Source of the DNA: Cercophora sp. LCS_1
Taxonomy: Eukaryota > Ascomycota > Sordariomycetes > Sordariales > Lasiosphaeriaceae
NCBI GenBank assembly: GCA_036250225.1
Contig: JAPZLL010000008.1
Location: 1,240,001 to 1,304,000, forward strand
Direction: 5' to 3'
DNA: 64,000 nt
Shown here: piece after piece, positions 46,725-58,510 of the stretch
Numbering within the stretch: position 1 is the stretch's first letter
Layout: each line of letters begins with the position of its first letter
Made by a program: the position numbers and the translations under genes
Notes under the pieces: generated by a model
The model's input: only the letters and a program-made list of their open reading frames with translations
What the model was told of the DNA's origin: nothing
Database searches by the model: none

Positions 46725-47624
46725 TCATATCTTTGGAGGATACATCATGGCCTCCATCGTTAACCGCTCGTCCTCACCGGGGACTTGGATGTAAAAAGTT
46801 CCCACCCTGGCAAATCCCAGCGACATGTATAGCTCGTAGCCCATTGGACTTGCCATGACCGAGATATCCTTGAGCTTTTCAGCTCGAATAAAGTCCATGC
46901 CCCATCTGCACAGTGACGATGCATGACCGCGACGCTGGTAGTCGGGGTCGGTGCCTAGGATCTGGAGATGTATCTGATCAGGGCCGATAGGTCCGAAATA
47001 GCGTTTGTAAGCCTTGATTTGGCCCTGCCAGAACTCGTCGAAATGGGCGTGGTCGGCATCCCTCCGCATACTCCCGCCTCGCTTCTCGACGTCGGTCACA
47101 GCTGGTGGCATGTTAGTTTTTGTTCAGATTACCGCCGAGATTGGCAATGAGAAGCGAGACTTGCGATCTTGGGGTTTGTAGCTTGGCCCGTACCGGCGTT
47201 TATTCCGGTACGACACCTCCCAGATGCTGAACGACACAATCACCAGCTGGCCGTCCTCGTCGGTATCTTCCGACACCATGACCAGCCAGTCGTCATAGTC
47301 GAGTCTGAGGAAATACTCGACGAGCATCCGCGTGAACTTGATATGGTCCTCGGGATACTCATGACGCCAGGGAAAGCGGTAGGGCCACTGGGGGTCCAGC
47401 GGCATGGTCCGGATCATGACATTGGTAATGGCATCGAGGTCGGGCAGCAGACCCAGCCGGGGCGTCATCGTGCTGACGGTGCAGAACGGGGCTGACAAGC
47501 GATGCAGTGTGGGCAGAAAAGGGGTGCCGGCCAAGGCGGGCGTTATCGAGCCCGGGTTGAGCGGAAAAGCCTTGCCTTTACATAGCAGACTTGGGGGGCG
47601 CTTGTCCGACATTTCAGGCACCAT
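46725..47624 (-). CDS. GNAT-family N-acetyltransferase with GC-AG intron
   Basis: Exons 47624-47165 and 47101-46725, 278 residues. The acetyl-CoA-binding motif A is seen as LQILGTDPDYQRRGHASSLCRWGMDFI, followed by VMASPMGYELYMSLGFARVGTFY (motif B). The N-terminal helix region (LPDLDAITNVMIRTM) also fits. The intron (47164-47102, 63 nt) starts with GC (GCAAGT) and ends CCACCAG with a CTAAC branch site; it is the only join that preserves frame (phase 1, DP-VTDVE). The first ATG is at 47624; a shorter start at 47468 would begin right at the GNAT domain. Substrate unknown. Confidence 0.83.
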
Positions 47625-48363
47625 TTACTGCAGGCCGGAGGCCGTGTTGGTGCTACTAGCGTGCTGCATCCGTCAATTGGAAATGGCGAAACTGGGAATC
47701 TTGAGGCAAATGCGGCAGCAGCCCTGAAAGGACCGAGGGTATAAGAAGCCTGTGTCCCGTGGCCGGCGTCTGTGTCTTGCCGTCAAGTGACAGCCCGCGC
47801 AGTAGGGACCTTGTGTCAGAGCCTTGTGGGGAGCGTGCCACGGCGATGGCCGGATTTGTGACCGACATTGCGCGCTTGTCGAGCTATCGGATTGCAGTGC
47901 TCGAATTGCGGACGCGTGTCGTGTGTTTCGAGCGTTTTTGGGCTGAGACGGCGTCGTGCTGCGAGCTGGACTGGAACAGGTCGTCGGTCTTCAAACGGGA
48001 GGAAAAAAAGCGAGGCAACCAGTTGGCTGCCTGACCGCCGTTCCCGCAGGCGGCTAGGCCCAAAGAGGGAGCGTGGTGAGTGCAATTGGCAATGCGGTGA
48101 CGGGAAGGGTTACACAGCCGCTGCCTCTCAGGGGGCAGCCGCCTAGAGGCCGCGCCTTCCTCAGCACCGCGTCTCTGTGCCGCGCACCAGCTGCCCCCTC
48201 TGCAATCTGCATCGGGGAAGGCGGTAGAGACAAAACGACCGACAACAGTCACCCAACGGCCCAACACCGGACGAGTGCGGATTGCGACACCGTAACCATC
48301 GCACGGCATGTCGCTCAGATCACCCGGCGATTTGCGACAGGCGTGGTAATATGCGACGACAGG
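47625..48363. other. Divergent promoter
   Basis: Shared by the GNAT gene and the Zn2Cys6 regulator. The plus-strand frame is open upstream of 48364 but has no ATG there, so it is read as the leader. Confidence 0.5.
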
Positions 48364-50997
48364 ATGGAGAATCCCCGCGATTCCAGTCCCCGCGCGCACG
48401 ATGCGCACGATGCGCAGCCCGACCCCGCGATTGACGGGCTTCCCGCACTTTGCTCTCCTTGGATGAACTCTTCTTCTGCCTTTGGCGATCAAATCGATCA
48501 AATCGCCGCCTTCTTCGCACAGGGCTCTACCCTGGTTTTCCCCGCCGAGGAACCTAGCATATCTCCGGATTATGCACAATCGCAGCAAAACCCGGCGTCC
48601 AACATCGCGGCCAGCGCCAACGCACCAAGCAACACGAACACGACACTGACGTCGCAGCCCGGGCCGGCAGGTACGCGATATATACCCCAGTCACCGCATT
48701 CTGGGTCGGCGTGGATCCTGCCGACGACGGCAACTACTGCAACTGTTGGCGCTACGTCTCAACTTCTATCCGAGATGGACGGATTCCCGCTCCCGCACAA
48801 CCAACAGGCATTTCTCTCTGCACTGACTTCGGAGTTTTGCCAATCCGATACGTTTTTTACTCACCCACAGCTTCCCGTTTCGGCAGTTGACGATGATGGG
48901 ACTCTCCCAACCCCGGCTGGTGGTGTCATTGACTCGGACGGCTTTGTCCAGGGCTATGACACCAAGTTTGACCCGAAGCAAGATCATTCCTGGCCTAGCG
49001 AAGACCACGCATCGTCATCTGGTGCCCCTGGTTCCTCTGACGAGATGCTTGCGCAGTATGCTTCCATGCCAGCGTTCGTTCTCGACACCCCCAACGAGCA
49101 CCAAACGCTCTCCAGCTTTGCTCCCGTCTTTGGTCCATCACCCCCTCCACGTCCGTCCAACCGTGTGCAGAAGAAAGCGCGCAAGAAGCCGACAAAAGCG
49201 CTTGACATTGTCCTCTACGAGCCCGAAGCCGCTGCCGAAGGTTCCTCCAAGGCGCGCTCGGGTGACGCTGGGGCTGCTGTTACAGCCCAACCACGCAAGC
49301 ACATCGTTTTTGAGCACACAAATGGCAAGGTGGGGGCTGAGATGATGGTACTGGGGACCGCTCCCCGCCACCGCTCCAAGTTTACGCCCGAGAAGAGGAG
49401 GGAGACTAACATGGCCAGGAAGGAAGGCGTGTGTCGACGATGCCAGTCTTCCAAGAGAAAGGTGTGTGCGTCTTGGATGTTGAGGCGCGGCCGACTGACA
49501 TGTCTGCAGTGTGACCTTGCTATACAACAGAGCCTCTATGTGCCATGCACCCGATGTCGTGAGAGCAAGCTGTACAAGGGAGCGTCCCCGATGCCGTGCT
49601 TCAGGTCCGAGCTAAGGGATGTCATGTTCTTTCGTGCCGGTATGTCCCGTTCTGTATCTCCCAACTCTGTCGGTGACATCGAACTGCTCGGGTATTTTGA
49701 CCTTCCACACTCTTTCATTCCCGCTGTCTTCGACGTGTGCTGGTGGGACCAACTGCCCTTCCCTTGCTGACCCGCGCAGGACCGGCCGAAAACGAACCCT
49801 TCTTCAGTGGACGGCTCAAGAACATCATGGTCGAAGTGCCCAGTGGACCGTGGATTGCGGATATCTCGATGCCCAATGCGCCTGTCGAGACCATTAAGCT
49901 TACACAGGGTGTCGGCAACCACAGGCTCACCATCTATGCATCCGAGTTCACGCCTCTCCCACACGACAAGGTGTCTCTGACGTGGAAGGATAGGCTTGGC
50001 AACCACCACGAGATGAAGATGCCGCCCTACTGCCTAACCAACGTGCAGAAGCTCACCACACAGATCGAACAGTACATCAACAGCGCCAAGCGCGACTATC
50101 TCGGGCTTCTGGCGCGGGAGGGACCGCTCGTCTCGACGACGGTCCGCATGGCCGTGCAATATGCGCATACGAGACCAGTAAGCTCAGCGTTGCCTGGTGA
50201 GGCCCACAGCTAACAGTTTAGGGTTCACTTGTCTCCATGGCTCTTGACATTTGGGCGATTTCGCGAATGATTGAGATTGAGTGGCAGATGTGCGGGCACG
50301 AACACGAGACCCTCGGAGTGAGGCGTATATCCGATCCAAGCAATCCTCGAAATGGAAAGATTCCCATTCCGCCGATGATTGACACTCAAATGGACCAAAT
50401 CATCATCAACAATGTGTTGAAGCCGCTGAAGGACCGGCTGCTCGACCAGTTTGAGGCCAGGATATCCCCATTCAGGCGGGAAGACTGGTTCGACGTTTAT
50501 CTTACCTCGTTCATCGTTCTGAACCACATCGAGAGGCTAGCAAAACACTCGGTCTATCACGCCCGGCTTCATTCCATGCCGGTAGGTGTTGTCATGTGCT
50601 GCGAGGCTTGAGGTGGTACTGACTTGTTGTAGTCGAGATTCTCCAACGTTCCGTTTCTGGGTGGTGTGTTTCACACGGCTAAAGTTGTTCTGTCTCGCTT
50701 TCACTTTGTCTGTCGGGGTTCTGTGCCACTTCAACTGGACTGGGACTCTCCTGATGCGGCTGACATGGCGGACCTCGATGCGACTCAGACGGCGTTCATG
50801 AAGCAGACACAGGAGTTGGTCAAAGCCAAGAGTACGTCTGTTTGTCTTGTGCTTGTTCGGGCTAAGCTGACACCGAAGCAGATACGGCTCTGATGCACTT
50901 AAGGACACAGCACCGATACGAAGACTCGATGTATTGGTCATCCCAACTTTTTAACGAGAACTGGGATAATTCTCCAGCAAGGGTGATTGAGATGTAG
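48364..50997 (+). CDS. Zn2Cys6 transcription factor-like protein, 6 exons
   Basis: Exons 48364-49461, 49510-49639, 49780-50177, 50222-50581, 50633-50831 and 50882-50997; 766 residues with all five introns in frame. A fungal binuclear zinc cluster is seen at Cys357, 360, 367, 379, 382 and 396 (CRRCQSSKRKC, then 11 residues, CTRC, 13 residues, C), split by intron 1 between Lys366 and Cys367. The last loop is longer than the usual 6-9 residues. The first 340 residues are Ser/Thr/Pro-rich and probably disordered; a basic stretch KKARKKPTK lies at about 267-275. The C-terminal half is a conserved-looking helical region (TQIEQYINSAKRD, FHTAKVVLSRF) of unknown function. Probably a DNA-binding regulator; target unknown. 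Divergent from the GNAT gene. Confidence 0.82.
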
Positions 50998-51272
50998 ACA
51001 CATTGCCGGTAGATGGCAGTCATTGCTTATACGTTGACATATGTTTCATATTCGATACCCAACATCAGTTTGAAGGTTCTAGCGATGGAGTTGGTATAGG
51101 TATTTCATGTGGGATTTCCGTCTAGTTCGAGCAGCCAGATCACATGTCGTTCAAGAAAAAGGGGTTTTGAGGTATCATTTGTTGCTACAGTCTTGCCGCG
51201 TCGATGGCACAAGGCCATCCGAATTACCCTTGTACATCTCGCCCCTAGAATAGTCCACTCCAAGGTAACCGG

Positions 51273-52703
51273 TCATGAGCCCCTCGGATTATTGACCCAC
51301 TGCGCTCCCGTGTGTTCTTCGTGACCACCCCTCCTCCGCCAATCCAAACTCCTCCGTCCGCTCACCCGTCTGCCGGAATCCTCTGCCGAATCCACTGGTG
51401 TCCATTCGCTGTCACCACCTTGTCGGCCATTTCGCCAATCATCTCTTCCACTACTTCCATCACTTCCCCCACCGCCCCAAGCGCCCCGTACCTCCCCTCC
51501 ACCCTTTGTCCTGACCGCCTTCCCCGTCCCCGCAATCTCAACTCCCTCATCCAACTGGCTAACACCCCAAACCTGCACCCGCCCACCAAAGACTCTCTTC
51601 ATTTCCACCTCCCATCTCTTGTCCGTATCCGCAATCATAAACTTGATTTCAACCTCTTTGATACTCCCGATGATTGTAACCAGTTTCTTGAAATCGGTTC
51701 GCACTGCATCGGAGTACGGCATACTGTCGAGCATGATGAGGAGGGTTGTCCCTTTGCGTTTGATAACAGGGAGAGCGGAGTTGATGATGTGGAGGTATTC
51801 TCTTCCGGAGTGATGTCCGTGGTCGGTCAGGGAGGGATTTGAGAGGAGGTTTGGGATGGGGGTGTTGGGGGTTGCGAGGACGTGGAGGAGTTGGAGGGTT
51901 ATGGTGCGGAGGAGGAGCGTGAGGGCTGGTTTTAGGGGGTGGAGCCGAGGAGATGTTGATGGTGCGGTTGAGGGAGGGGTGGTGCCGGGCCAGTTGCGGA
52001 GGAGCGGGTTGTTCAAGTTTGGAATGGGTTGGGATGCCGCGTTGAGAGGTTGAGGTGCCGATGTTGGGCTGTAGATTTGTGGCGGCTCGTTGGAAAACGG
52101 AGGATTGTTTCGAGGGCCGGGTGAGTGCCGGACCTGACCGGGAGAGTCGTTTCGAATCAGGCTTTGGCGAGATGTCTCAAAAGTCGGAACAAACCGGCGA
52201 GGGCTGGTCGATTGAGGGCCAAATGATGGAAGACTCTGTCTGTGTGGAGGGGTTGACTTCGCAACGCTTGTCTTCTCCGGCCGCGGAAAGTTGTTTTTCA
52301 TATTCCGAGGAAGACCGGTTCCGCAAAAGTAGGCTATCGGTATGACTTTGTGCTGGGCAAAGCTCTCGACGTTGTAGTGCTCCAGCAGGTGATTAATCAG
52401 GTCCGAAAAGGGCGAGAGCTTGTCAGTTGTAGGCTTGCGGCCTTCTAGCTCGCGAGGAATACCGTGTAAAAGAACGCAGCGAGGAAGCCCGTGGGTCCAT
52501 TCCGGGCTCAGTGGGCTGCCCTCCGGCAGAGGCTCCGTCCTTGCGACAAGATTTGGCTCTTCGATCCATCCTTTGACATCATGCTTAATTTCGGGGCGGG
52601 AGTCGAGCCAAGAAGGCGTGGGTGTGAACGTCAAGTCCCAGATTGGTTGAAGTTCAAAGAGCTTCAACAGTTCCATAATGGTTGACCCGTTGTCGGAGGC
52701 CAT
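51273..52703 (-). CDS. Uncharacterised protein, divergent STAND-like core
   Basis: Single exon, 476 residues. Two conserved-looking blocks flank a Pro/Ser-rich linker (about residues 140-245). Block 1 reads RCVLLHGIPRELEGRK then IPIAYFCGTGLP; block 2 reads ALTLLLRTITLQLL, TTLLIMLDSMPYSD, then DFKKLVTIIGSIKEVEIKFMIADTD. This order (loop, strand ending in YFC, helix LLRxxxxQLL, hydrophobic strand ending in D, then a sensor-like strand) is what fungal NACHT/STAND NTPases show, but the P-loop lacks GxxGxGKS and the Walker B acid pair is only partly kept. The C-terminus is Gly/Arg/Ser-rich. It converges on the Zn2Cys6 gene. Family assignment is inference only. Confidence 0.6.
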   Translation of the reverse strand: MASDNGSTIMELLKLFELQPIWDLTFTPTPSWLDSRPEIKHDVKGWIEEPNLVARTEPLPEGSPLSPEWTHGLPRCVLLHGIPRELEGRKPTTDKLSPFSDLINHLLEHYNVESFAQHKVIPIAYFCGTGLPRNMKNNFPRPEKTSVAKSTPPHRQSLPSFGPQSTSPRRFVPTFETSRQSLIRNDSPGQVRHSPGPRNNPPFSNEPPQIYSPTSAPQPLNAASQPIPNLNNPLLRNWPGTTPPSTAPSTSPRLHPLKPALTLLLRTITLQLLHVLATPNTPIPNLLSNPSLTDHGHHSGREYLHIINSALPVIKRKGTTLLIMLDSMPYSDAVRTDFKKLVTIIGSIKEVEIKFMIADTDKRWEVEMKRVFGGRVQVWGVSQLDEGVEIAGTGKAVRTKGGGEVRGAWGGGGSDGSSGRDDWRNGRQGGDSEWTPVDSAEDSGRRVSGRRSLDWRRRGGHEEHTGAQWVNNPRGS

Positions 52704-53207
52704 GGTGAAGCACCTTTTTGTGATTTGGATGAAGACGTCAAGAGAGGTGGGTTTCTGGGACGAGGGAAAGACATTTTATAGTTGTTTTGTGACTAACCAA
52801 GGTATTGATCCGTTCTCTTCTCTGTTTGTTTTGTTAGGATGAGAGACTCAGACAAGGGAGTCATATTTGAATGATCTGATATACTAACCGCCTTACCGAA
52901 GGTGTGGTGAGGTCATACCGGTTGTTCGGAAGGTGACAAGATATTATCAGATGGAATCCCCATACCTACTTGCTATTCTCTCCGGCATTGCATCATTCTC
53001 AAGTGACGTCAGAAGGCCAGAAGCGATGATAAGTACCGCGTCCAACGGGTGATCAGACGACGTCGATGCAAAGTTTAGAATTTACCCTCTAGTAGAATCT
53101 CGATGAGACATGACCCAACGCTTCTCTGCCAAATACAGCGACACCAATACCACAATGCAAGACATGCTCAATCAAGTCTTGGGCCCCTCTCCTATAGAGA
53201 CCGCAGC
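52704..53207. other. Promoter of the STAND-like gene
   Basis: Contains an 8-base CRE-type site TGACGTCA at 53004-53011. No gene. Confidence 0.4.
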
Positions 53208-54347
53208 CTACAACTTGCTGTCAACCCAAACTGGTTTCCTCTTCTCCACAAAGCTCTTGACACCTTCTTTCATCTACAAAACGTCAGTAAGATTCACCTC
53301 CAAGACTAGATCACTCACATTTTCTCCCTTGTCAATCCGCCCATAAAGGCCCTTGATGACAATCTCAGTCGCCCTCTCAGGCCCCATCTCCCATCCAAGT
53401 CTCAGTCCCTCCCGGCTGACAATCACAGCATCAGGCGAGTTGTTGGTAATCTCCTCGGCAACCTTGATGGCCTCCTTGACGACATCTCCTTCGTCAACAA
53501 TCCAGTTGACGATGCCCCACCGTTCCATCTGCTCGGCGGTGTCTGCGTTTGTTAGCCTTATATTCACCTCATCCTCTCCGACCTCTCCCGCCATTCACCC
53601 ATTCCACCATCTCATCTCCAACGTCATCTTCGACCCCGTCGGCCAACCTCATTCAATCCCCCCCCCCAAAAAAAAGGAAAAAGGAGAAAGAAAAAACTCA
53701 CACATCCTCCCCAACAAAACCATCTCCCCCCCTCTCATCCGCCCCACAACCCTCGCAACCCTAGGCAACGCGCCCGCCAGCGCTACGACGCCTCTCTTGA
53801 CCTCCGGCAGCCCAAACTTGGCCGTCTTGCTCGCAACGACCAAATCGCAATTGACAACCATTTCCATCCCGCCGCCGAGACATAGGCCGTTGACGGCTGC
53901 GATGACGGGTTTTTTGCCCGCTCTGTTGGACAGGCCACCGAAGCCGGCGACTGGCATTTCGATTCTCTTTTTTTCTTCGCCTGGTGTGGCGCCTTTGGGT
54001 TGTTCTGTTAGTATAACCACGGTGGGCAGTGAGGTGGTGGTGAGGTAGCATTGGTGATTGGATGTATTCAGTGAAGCAGAGGGAAAGTGCCCACCTGAAT
54101 TATTCGCCTCATCCCATTCTCGCAGGTCGGCACCCGCGCAAAAAGCGCGGCCTGTGCCGGTGAGGATGGCGCATCGGAGGGAGGGCTCGTTATCGTACCA
54201 TTCGTAGAGGGCCGCGAGGGCGACGTGTTGCGGGGATGGAATCGCGTTGAGAGCGGCGGGGCGGTTGAGCGTGATGAGGAGGGTCGAGGGCGTGGGGAAG
54301 GAGAGGTCCGTATGGGGCACTGGGGGCGGGGGCGTTGAGAACGTCAT
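53208..54347 (-). CDS. Enoyl-CoA hydratase/isomerase, 4 exons
   Basis: Exons 54347-54095, 54004-53702, 53542-53319 and 53273-53208, 281 residues in frame; introns 90, 159 and 45 nt. Crotonase fold: LLITLNRPAALNAI at the N-terminus, AILTGTGRAFCAGADLREWD (the oxyanion-hole segment), PVIAAVNGLCLGGGMEMVVNCDLVVAS (second oxyanion strand), then GRMYTAEQMERWGIVNWIVD and a C-terminal FVEKRKPVW. Acts on acyl-CoA thioesters in fatty-acid or amino-acid breakdown; no signal for peroxisome (SKL-type) appears beyond the tail DSKL at the extreme C-terminus, which itself could serve as a weak PTS1-like signal. The 159-nt intron 2 contains a C/A homopolymer run (about 53659-53674) that is hard to sequence. 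Confidence 0.9.
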
Positions 54348-54592
54348 TTTGTCTTCTTTCTTTTTGTTTTGTTTCAATGTCAAAATGATGAGATGGTGAT
54401 GTTGATGATGAGATGAGTGACAGATATGCAAGTGCAAGGATGCCCATCCAGCCGAGGCCCGGATCTCCAACTCCGCCATCGCGGAGAACAACAACCGCGA
54501 CATTGGGATTGCATCACAGATCGACATCAGAGGATCAAATTCATCGCTGAGAACTACAGGTATATTACAGATTGAACGCAAGAGACGGAGGC

Positions 54593-56986
54593 TCACGCAG
54601 GTAGCCCGCGCTTCTCCGACTCGGTGAAGAAGATGACCATGCGCCACAGCTTCTTGACCATGTCCTCGGCGTCCTCATCCAGCAGATCGCCCAGTGTTTC
54701 CACCAGCTCGCCCGGCGCCTGGTGCTTGCGCAGATGCTCCTCCACCATGTTGACCAGAAACTCCTCCTGCACGCCCAGGTACTCGACCACCTTCTTTTCA
54801 ACGAACGGCCGCAGCTTCTCGCGCAGCACCGAGTCCTCCAGGTAGTCCCACTTGACGTCCCACGCCCAGATGCCCTCCTTGTCCGTGGGGATCTCGTGGG
54901 CCAGCGCCTTGACTGCCGTTTGGATATCCTCTTCAGACATGGCCTTGGAGTCGGCAATCGGCTCAAACTTGATGGGCACCAGTGTCCGCTTGGTCGTCTG
55001 CTCCTGCTCCTCGTCGTCCAGAAGCCCTTCGACCTCGGCCACTGTGCGCCGTGCGTGCGCCTGTCGCTGCGCTGCCTTTTGTGCTGCTGCGCCAAAGGAA
55101 ATCGTGACCTTCTGGGGAACAACAGGTGCTGCCGCAGGTCGTCGCTCCATCTCCTCAGCCTGTCGCTCGAGGAACGAGTCGGCCATACCCCGGGCGTGTG
55201 CCATGTCCGCCTCCGCCCTGCGCCTCTCCTCCTCCTCAGCGCGCCGATCCATCTCATCGCGCGTTGCCTCCTCAGCCCTGTCGCCCGTCCGTTTCTTAAC
55301 CCAGGTTGCATGGTCGCGGTAGTAGAGATGGTTCCTGCGCGACGCCTCACGCTCGTCATCCCAGTTCTTTTCCCGCTCCAGCTGCTCCTCTCTCCTCCGG
55401 GCGAACCCGTCTGTCTCCTGCTTCTCACGCTCCCGTTCTCTGTCCAGCGCCATGGTGCGCTGTCGTTCTCGGTTGACCCATTTGCGCTCTGCCTCCAGGT
55501 ACATGGTCTCTTCGTCCCTCTCCTGTTTGTCGCGTTCCCTTCGATAAAGCTCGTCGTCGCTTGCGTCCGTGTCGTCGTCACGGAATGTGTGCCCGTTGGT
55601 TGTCCCGCCGTTCACAAAATCAACACCCCTATCCCGTCCTCGGGGCCCAGATGGTGCATTCGGCACGCCACGAGGGCCGAGCGGAACCGTATTCGAGCTC
55701 CCTGCAGGTGGCGAGTCTAGACGTGAAATGCGAGGGGCCCCATTGCGTAGACGCTCCTGCTCCTCAAACTCCTCTTCCCTCTTAAGGCGCTCCATGTCTC
55801 TCCTGTTGCTCCTGTCTCGGAACGCGGCAATCTCGGCGGCGACGGTTTCGCGCATCTCCGCAGGGATATCTGCGAGCTCGTCTTCCTGAGCAATCGGGAT
55901 GTTGATCACTTCGACATTATCGCCCATGTTGCCATCACCCATTGCCAGATCGCCGTCCGCGTCCTGAGCGTCATGTGGACGAGGGAAAAAGAGCTTTCGC
56001 ACAAACTGCTTCAGCGCCTCTCTCGCCTCACCAAGCCGTGCCTCGAAACTGGGTTCATCACCGTGATTCTCCTTGTAAGATTCGACGTACTTGAGTGTGC
56101 TCTGGTCAACCTCAACCTGCAGCTTGACTTTCTCAATCTTGCTGTACGCATCCTCCTCGTCTTCGGGCATGGTCTCGATCGGCGCTTGTTTTTTGACGGG
56201 AACTTGGACGTCTCTGAGCAACTCAACAGCAGCGGTAAGTGACTCGGGATCTTCGTACTGCGCAAAGCCAAACAAGGCGCCCTTGTCTTCTGTGAGATGC
56301 GAGTGCCCCGAATCCCATCGCTTGAGCCGGCCCACGGTGCTGAGTAGCCTCTGGATGCCATCCTCGCCGCCGACGCCGCCGGGTATCTTCCACACAAAGA
56401 TGGTGCGTAGTCGGTCTTCAGACGTGGGCTGGACAAGGGACTGCATGCTTTCTCGGAGCTGCGCGCGCGAGTGTTCGAGGCCGCGGTCCATCCCCAGGCC
56501 AGGACGGCCGGAGGTCGGCGTGTGCGAGTCTTTCCTATCGAGCGGCGTGCCTGTCTTGCCGACGGGGGCCGTGGCGCCTAGTCGAATCACGGGGGCGTTG
56601 AAGTTGATGTGTGGGAGGTTTGCGGGCGGCTGGAACGACGCAGGAAGGCCGCTTGGTCGATTAGCTTGTGCGGGGACACTTTGCTGCTGGACACCGGGGG
56701 GCGGTGCCAATCCGGGGGCAGAGGACATGCCTGGAGGAGGACCTGTCGGCGCTACGTCAGTTGAGTCTTCGTCGGGGACCACGAGATCGCATACCTAAGC
56801 CCGGGGGAGGCGCCATTCCGGGTGGCATACCTGGGCCAGGAAACGAGCCATAGCTACCGGGCGGGGCCCCGTATGGCGGCGCTGCGAGAGAGAGAGAGAG
56901 AGTTAACAAAACGGCGACAACTTCAGCGAGTCGAGGCGCGACGAGGCGGAAGGACAAGGCTACACACCTCCATAATTGTATGCCAT
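54593..56986 (-). CDS. RBM25-like splicing factor with PWI domain, 3 exons
   Basis: Exons 56986-56968, 56881-56795 and 56751-54593, 754 residues; introns 86 and 43 nt, both phase 1. The N-terminus is a Pro/Gly-rich tail (PPGMSSAPGLAPPPG). An RRM-like domain follows (TIFVWKIPGGVGGEDGIQRLLSTVGRLKRW, FGFAQYEDPESLTAAVELL). The middle is a long Arg/Glu coiled region (ERDKQERDEETMYLEAERKW). The C-terminal 100 residues form the PWI domain (VKWDYLEDSVLREKLRPFVEKKVVEYLGVQEEFLVNMVEEHLRK), which ends near the stop. This order matches human RBM25 and yeast Snu71-type U1 snRNP factors, so a role in splice-site choice is likely. Intron 1 carries a CT dinucleotide run as its polypyrimidine tract. Confidence 0.9.
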
Positions 56987-57682
56987 TTGTAATCGACCGT
57001 GACGAGATCAATCGACGTGCTTCGTTGTGTCGCTTTTACCGATGAGTTGAGAGGATATTATTGAGGGCTCGTGTTTCGTTCAAATGCCAATCGGCATGGC
57101 GGGTTCGTGTCGAAGAGTTCGTTCGTTGAGTGTCGCAATATGGGGACGCGAAAGCAAAAGTTCACGTTGAAACGAAGCAGCGAAACATTTGTGCCAAGAG
57201 GGTGTGTGGCGCAAACCTAGTAACCGCCCAAATGGGTGACAGAAAAAAAAGGCGCACTGAACCGAGCTGACGACACTTCAAGTAGCCTGGACAAGTACTA
57301 ATAATCCCAATATGCGTCAACAAAAAGTCCAAGGCCTTTTTGATGGCATTTTAGGCATATAGAGATCTAATGATGCATTGTAATCTTGGATTCACTCCTT
57401 TTTAGCGGACGAATATCTCTTCAACTTTTCTTTATGTGCCATTAATTTTGTCCAGGACTTGCCGCCCCACTTGGTGCCAAGACCCAGCGTGGTGCGCGCC
57501 ACAGCAGATACTGGTCGGGAGAAGCTCTGGAAATTCCCGACTTTGCGATTGCTTCAGCTAAAAGATCCCTAACCCATTGCGCAGCCGGCGGAGGGAGCTG
57601 TCCTTCCGAAATCTCACAGTATGCCCATATGCACATTCCCCTAACTTTCAATGAATTCTAACCAATCCCTTGCAGCAGCAAA
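56987..57682. other. Divergent promoter of RBM25-like and bS21m genes
   Basis: No supported coding frame; a 69-codon minus frame at 57442-57651 is not recognised. Confidence 0.4.
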
Positions 57683-58252
57683 ATGTCTCTCCTCCAATCC
57701 TTCCGCCTCGCGGCTCGACCGACCCTCCGAGCCTTCTCAACCACAACCCCCTTCCGCTCCTCCCAGCCCTCCGACCAAAACCCCCCCTCCCGCTTCGACA
57801 ACTTCCTTAAAGAACGCGTCTCTCAATCCCAATCCCAATCCCCAAACCAACCGCCCCGACCCGCTCCCCTCGAGTCAATCTTCGACCTCCCGGCCCGAAT
57901 CGAGTCCGACGCCAACGCCATGGCCTCAGCAGGCTACGGCATGTTCGACCACAGCGAATTCATGCAAAAGCATTCGTACGGGGCAGCCAAGGAGCCGCTG
58001 ATCCGCCTGCGTCCGCCAACAGGGCGAACTGTCAACGTCACGTCGACGGTCAACCCGGCGCGGGCACTGGCAATGCTGTCGAGGCTGACGGGCAAGAATA
58101 AGATTGCCAAGGAGGCGATGATGCAAAAGTTTCATGAGCGGCCGGCGTTACGACGAAAGAGGCAGTGGAGGGAGAGAAAGGAGCATCGGTTTGCGCAGGG
58201 GGTGCGGGCGGCGATTTACCGGACTATGACGCTCAAGAAGCAGGGGTGGTAG
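57683..58252 (+). CDS. MRP21: Mitochondrial ribosomal protein bS21m (Mrp21)
   Basis: Single exon, 189 residues. The N-terminus SLLQSFRLAARPTLRAFSTT is a textbook mitochondrial presequence (Arg-rich, no acids, with an RAFS cleavage context). After a Ser/Gln/Pro-rich spacer, the C-terminal 90 residues carry the S21 core: RTVNVTSTVNPARALAMLSRL, then HERPALRRKRQWRERKEHRF and VRAAIYRTMTLKKQGW. Part of the small subunit of the mitochondrial ribosome, near the 3' end of its rRNA. The context AAAATGTC favours this ATG. Confidence 0.9.
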   Translation: MSLLQSFRLAARPTLRAFSTTTPFRSSQPSDQNPPSRFDNFLKERVSQSQSQSPNQPPRPAPLESIFDLPARIESDANAMASAGYGMFDHSEFMQKHSYGAAKEPLIRLRPPTGRTVNVTSTVNPARALAMLSRLTGKNKIAKEAMMQKFHERPALRRKRQWRERKEHRFAQGVRAAIYRTMTLKKQGW

Positions 58253-58510
58253 AGGGAAATGTATGATATGGGCTGGTTGGGTTGTAATTGTATGAATACA
58301 AGAGGGTCAATCAAAATTAGAATTGGTTATATGGATGGGCTGAAGAATGGTTGACCATGGTTGAGAATAACTAACAACGATGATGACTGATGCTGGCTAC
58401 CGCTTTGCGTCAACATATCCCCTCCTCCATCTTGAGAGAGTTCTCCCTCCCAGGCAAAATCATATTCCTTCCCCTGGGATCCCCCAAGACAAAAACATGG
58501 CACATAATCA

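Noticed and set aside
54565..55581. Long Arg-rich minus frame of 338 codons
   Set aside because: Shadow of the RBM25-like gene in another frame, produced by its Arg/Glu codon bias.
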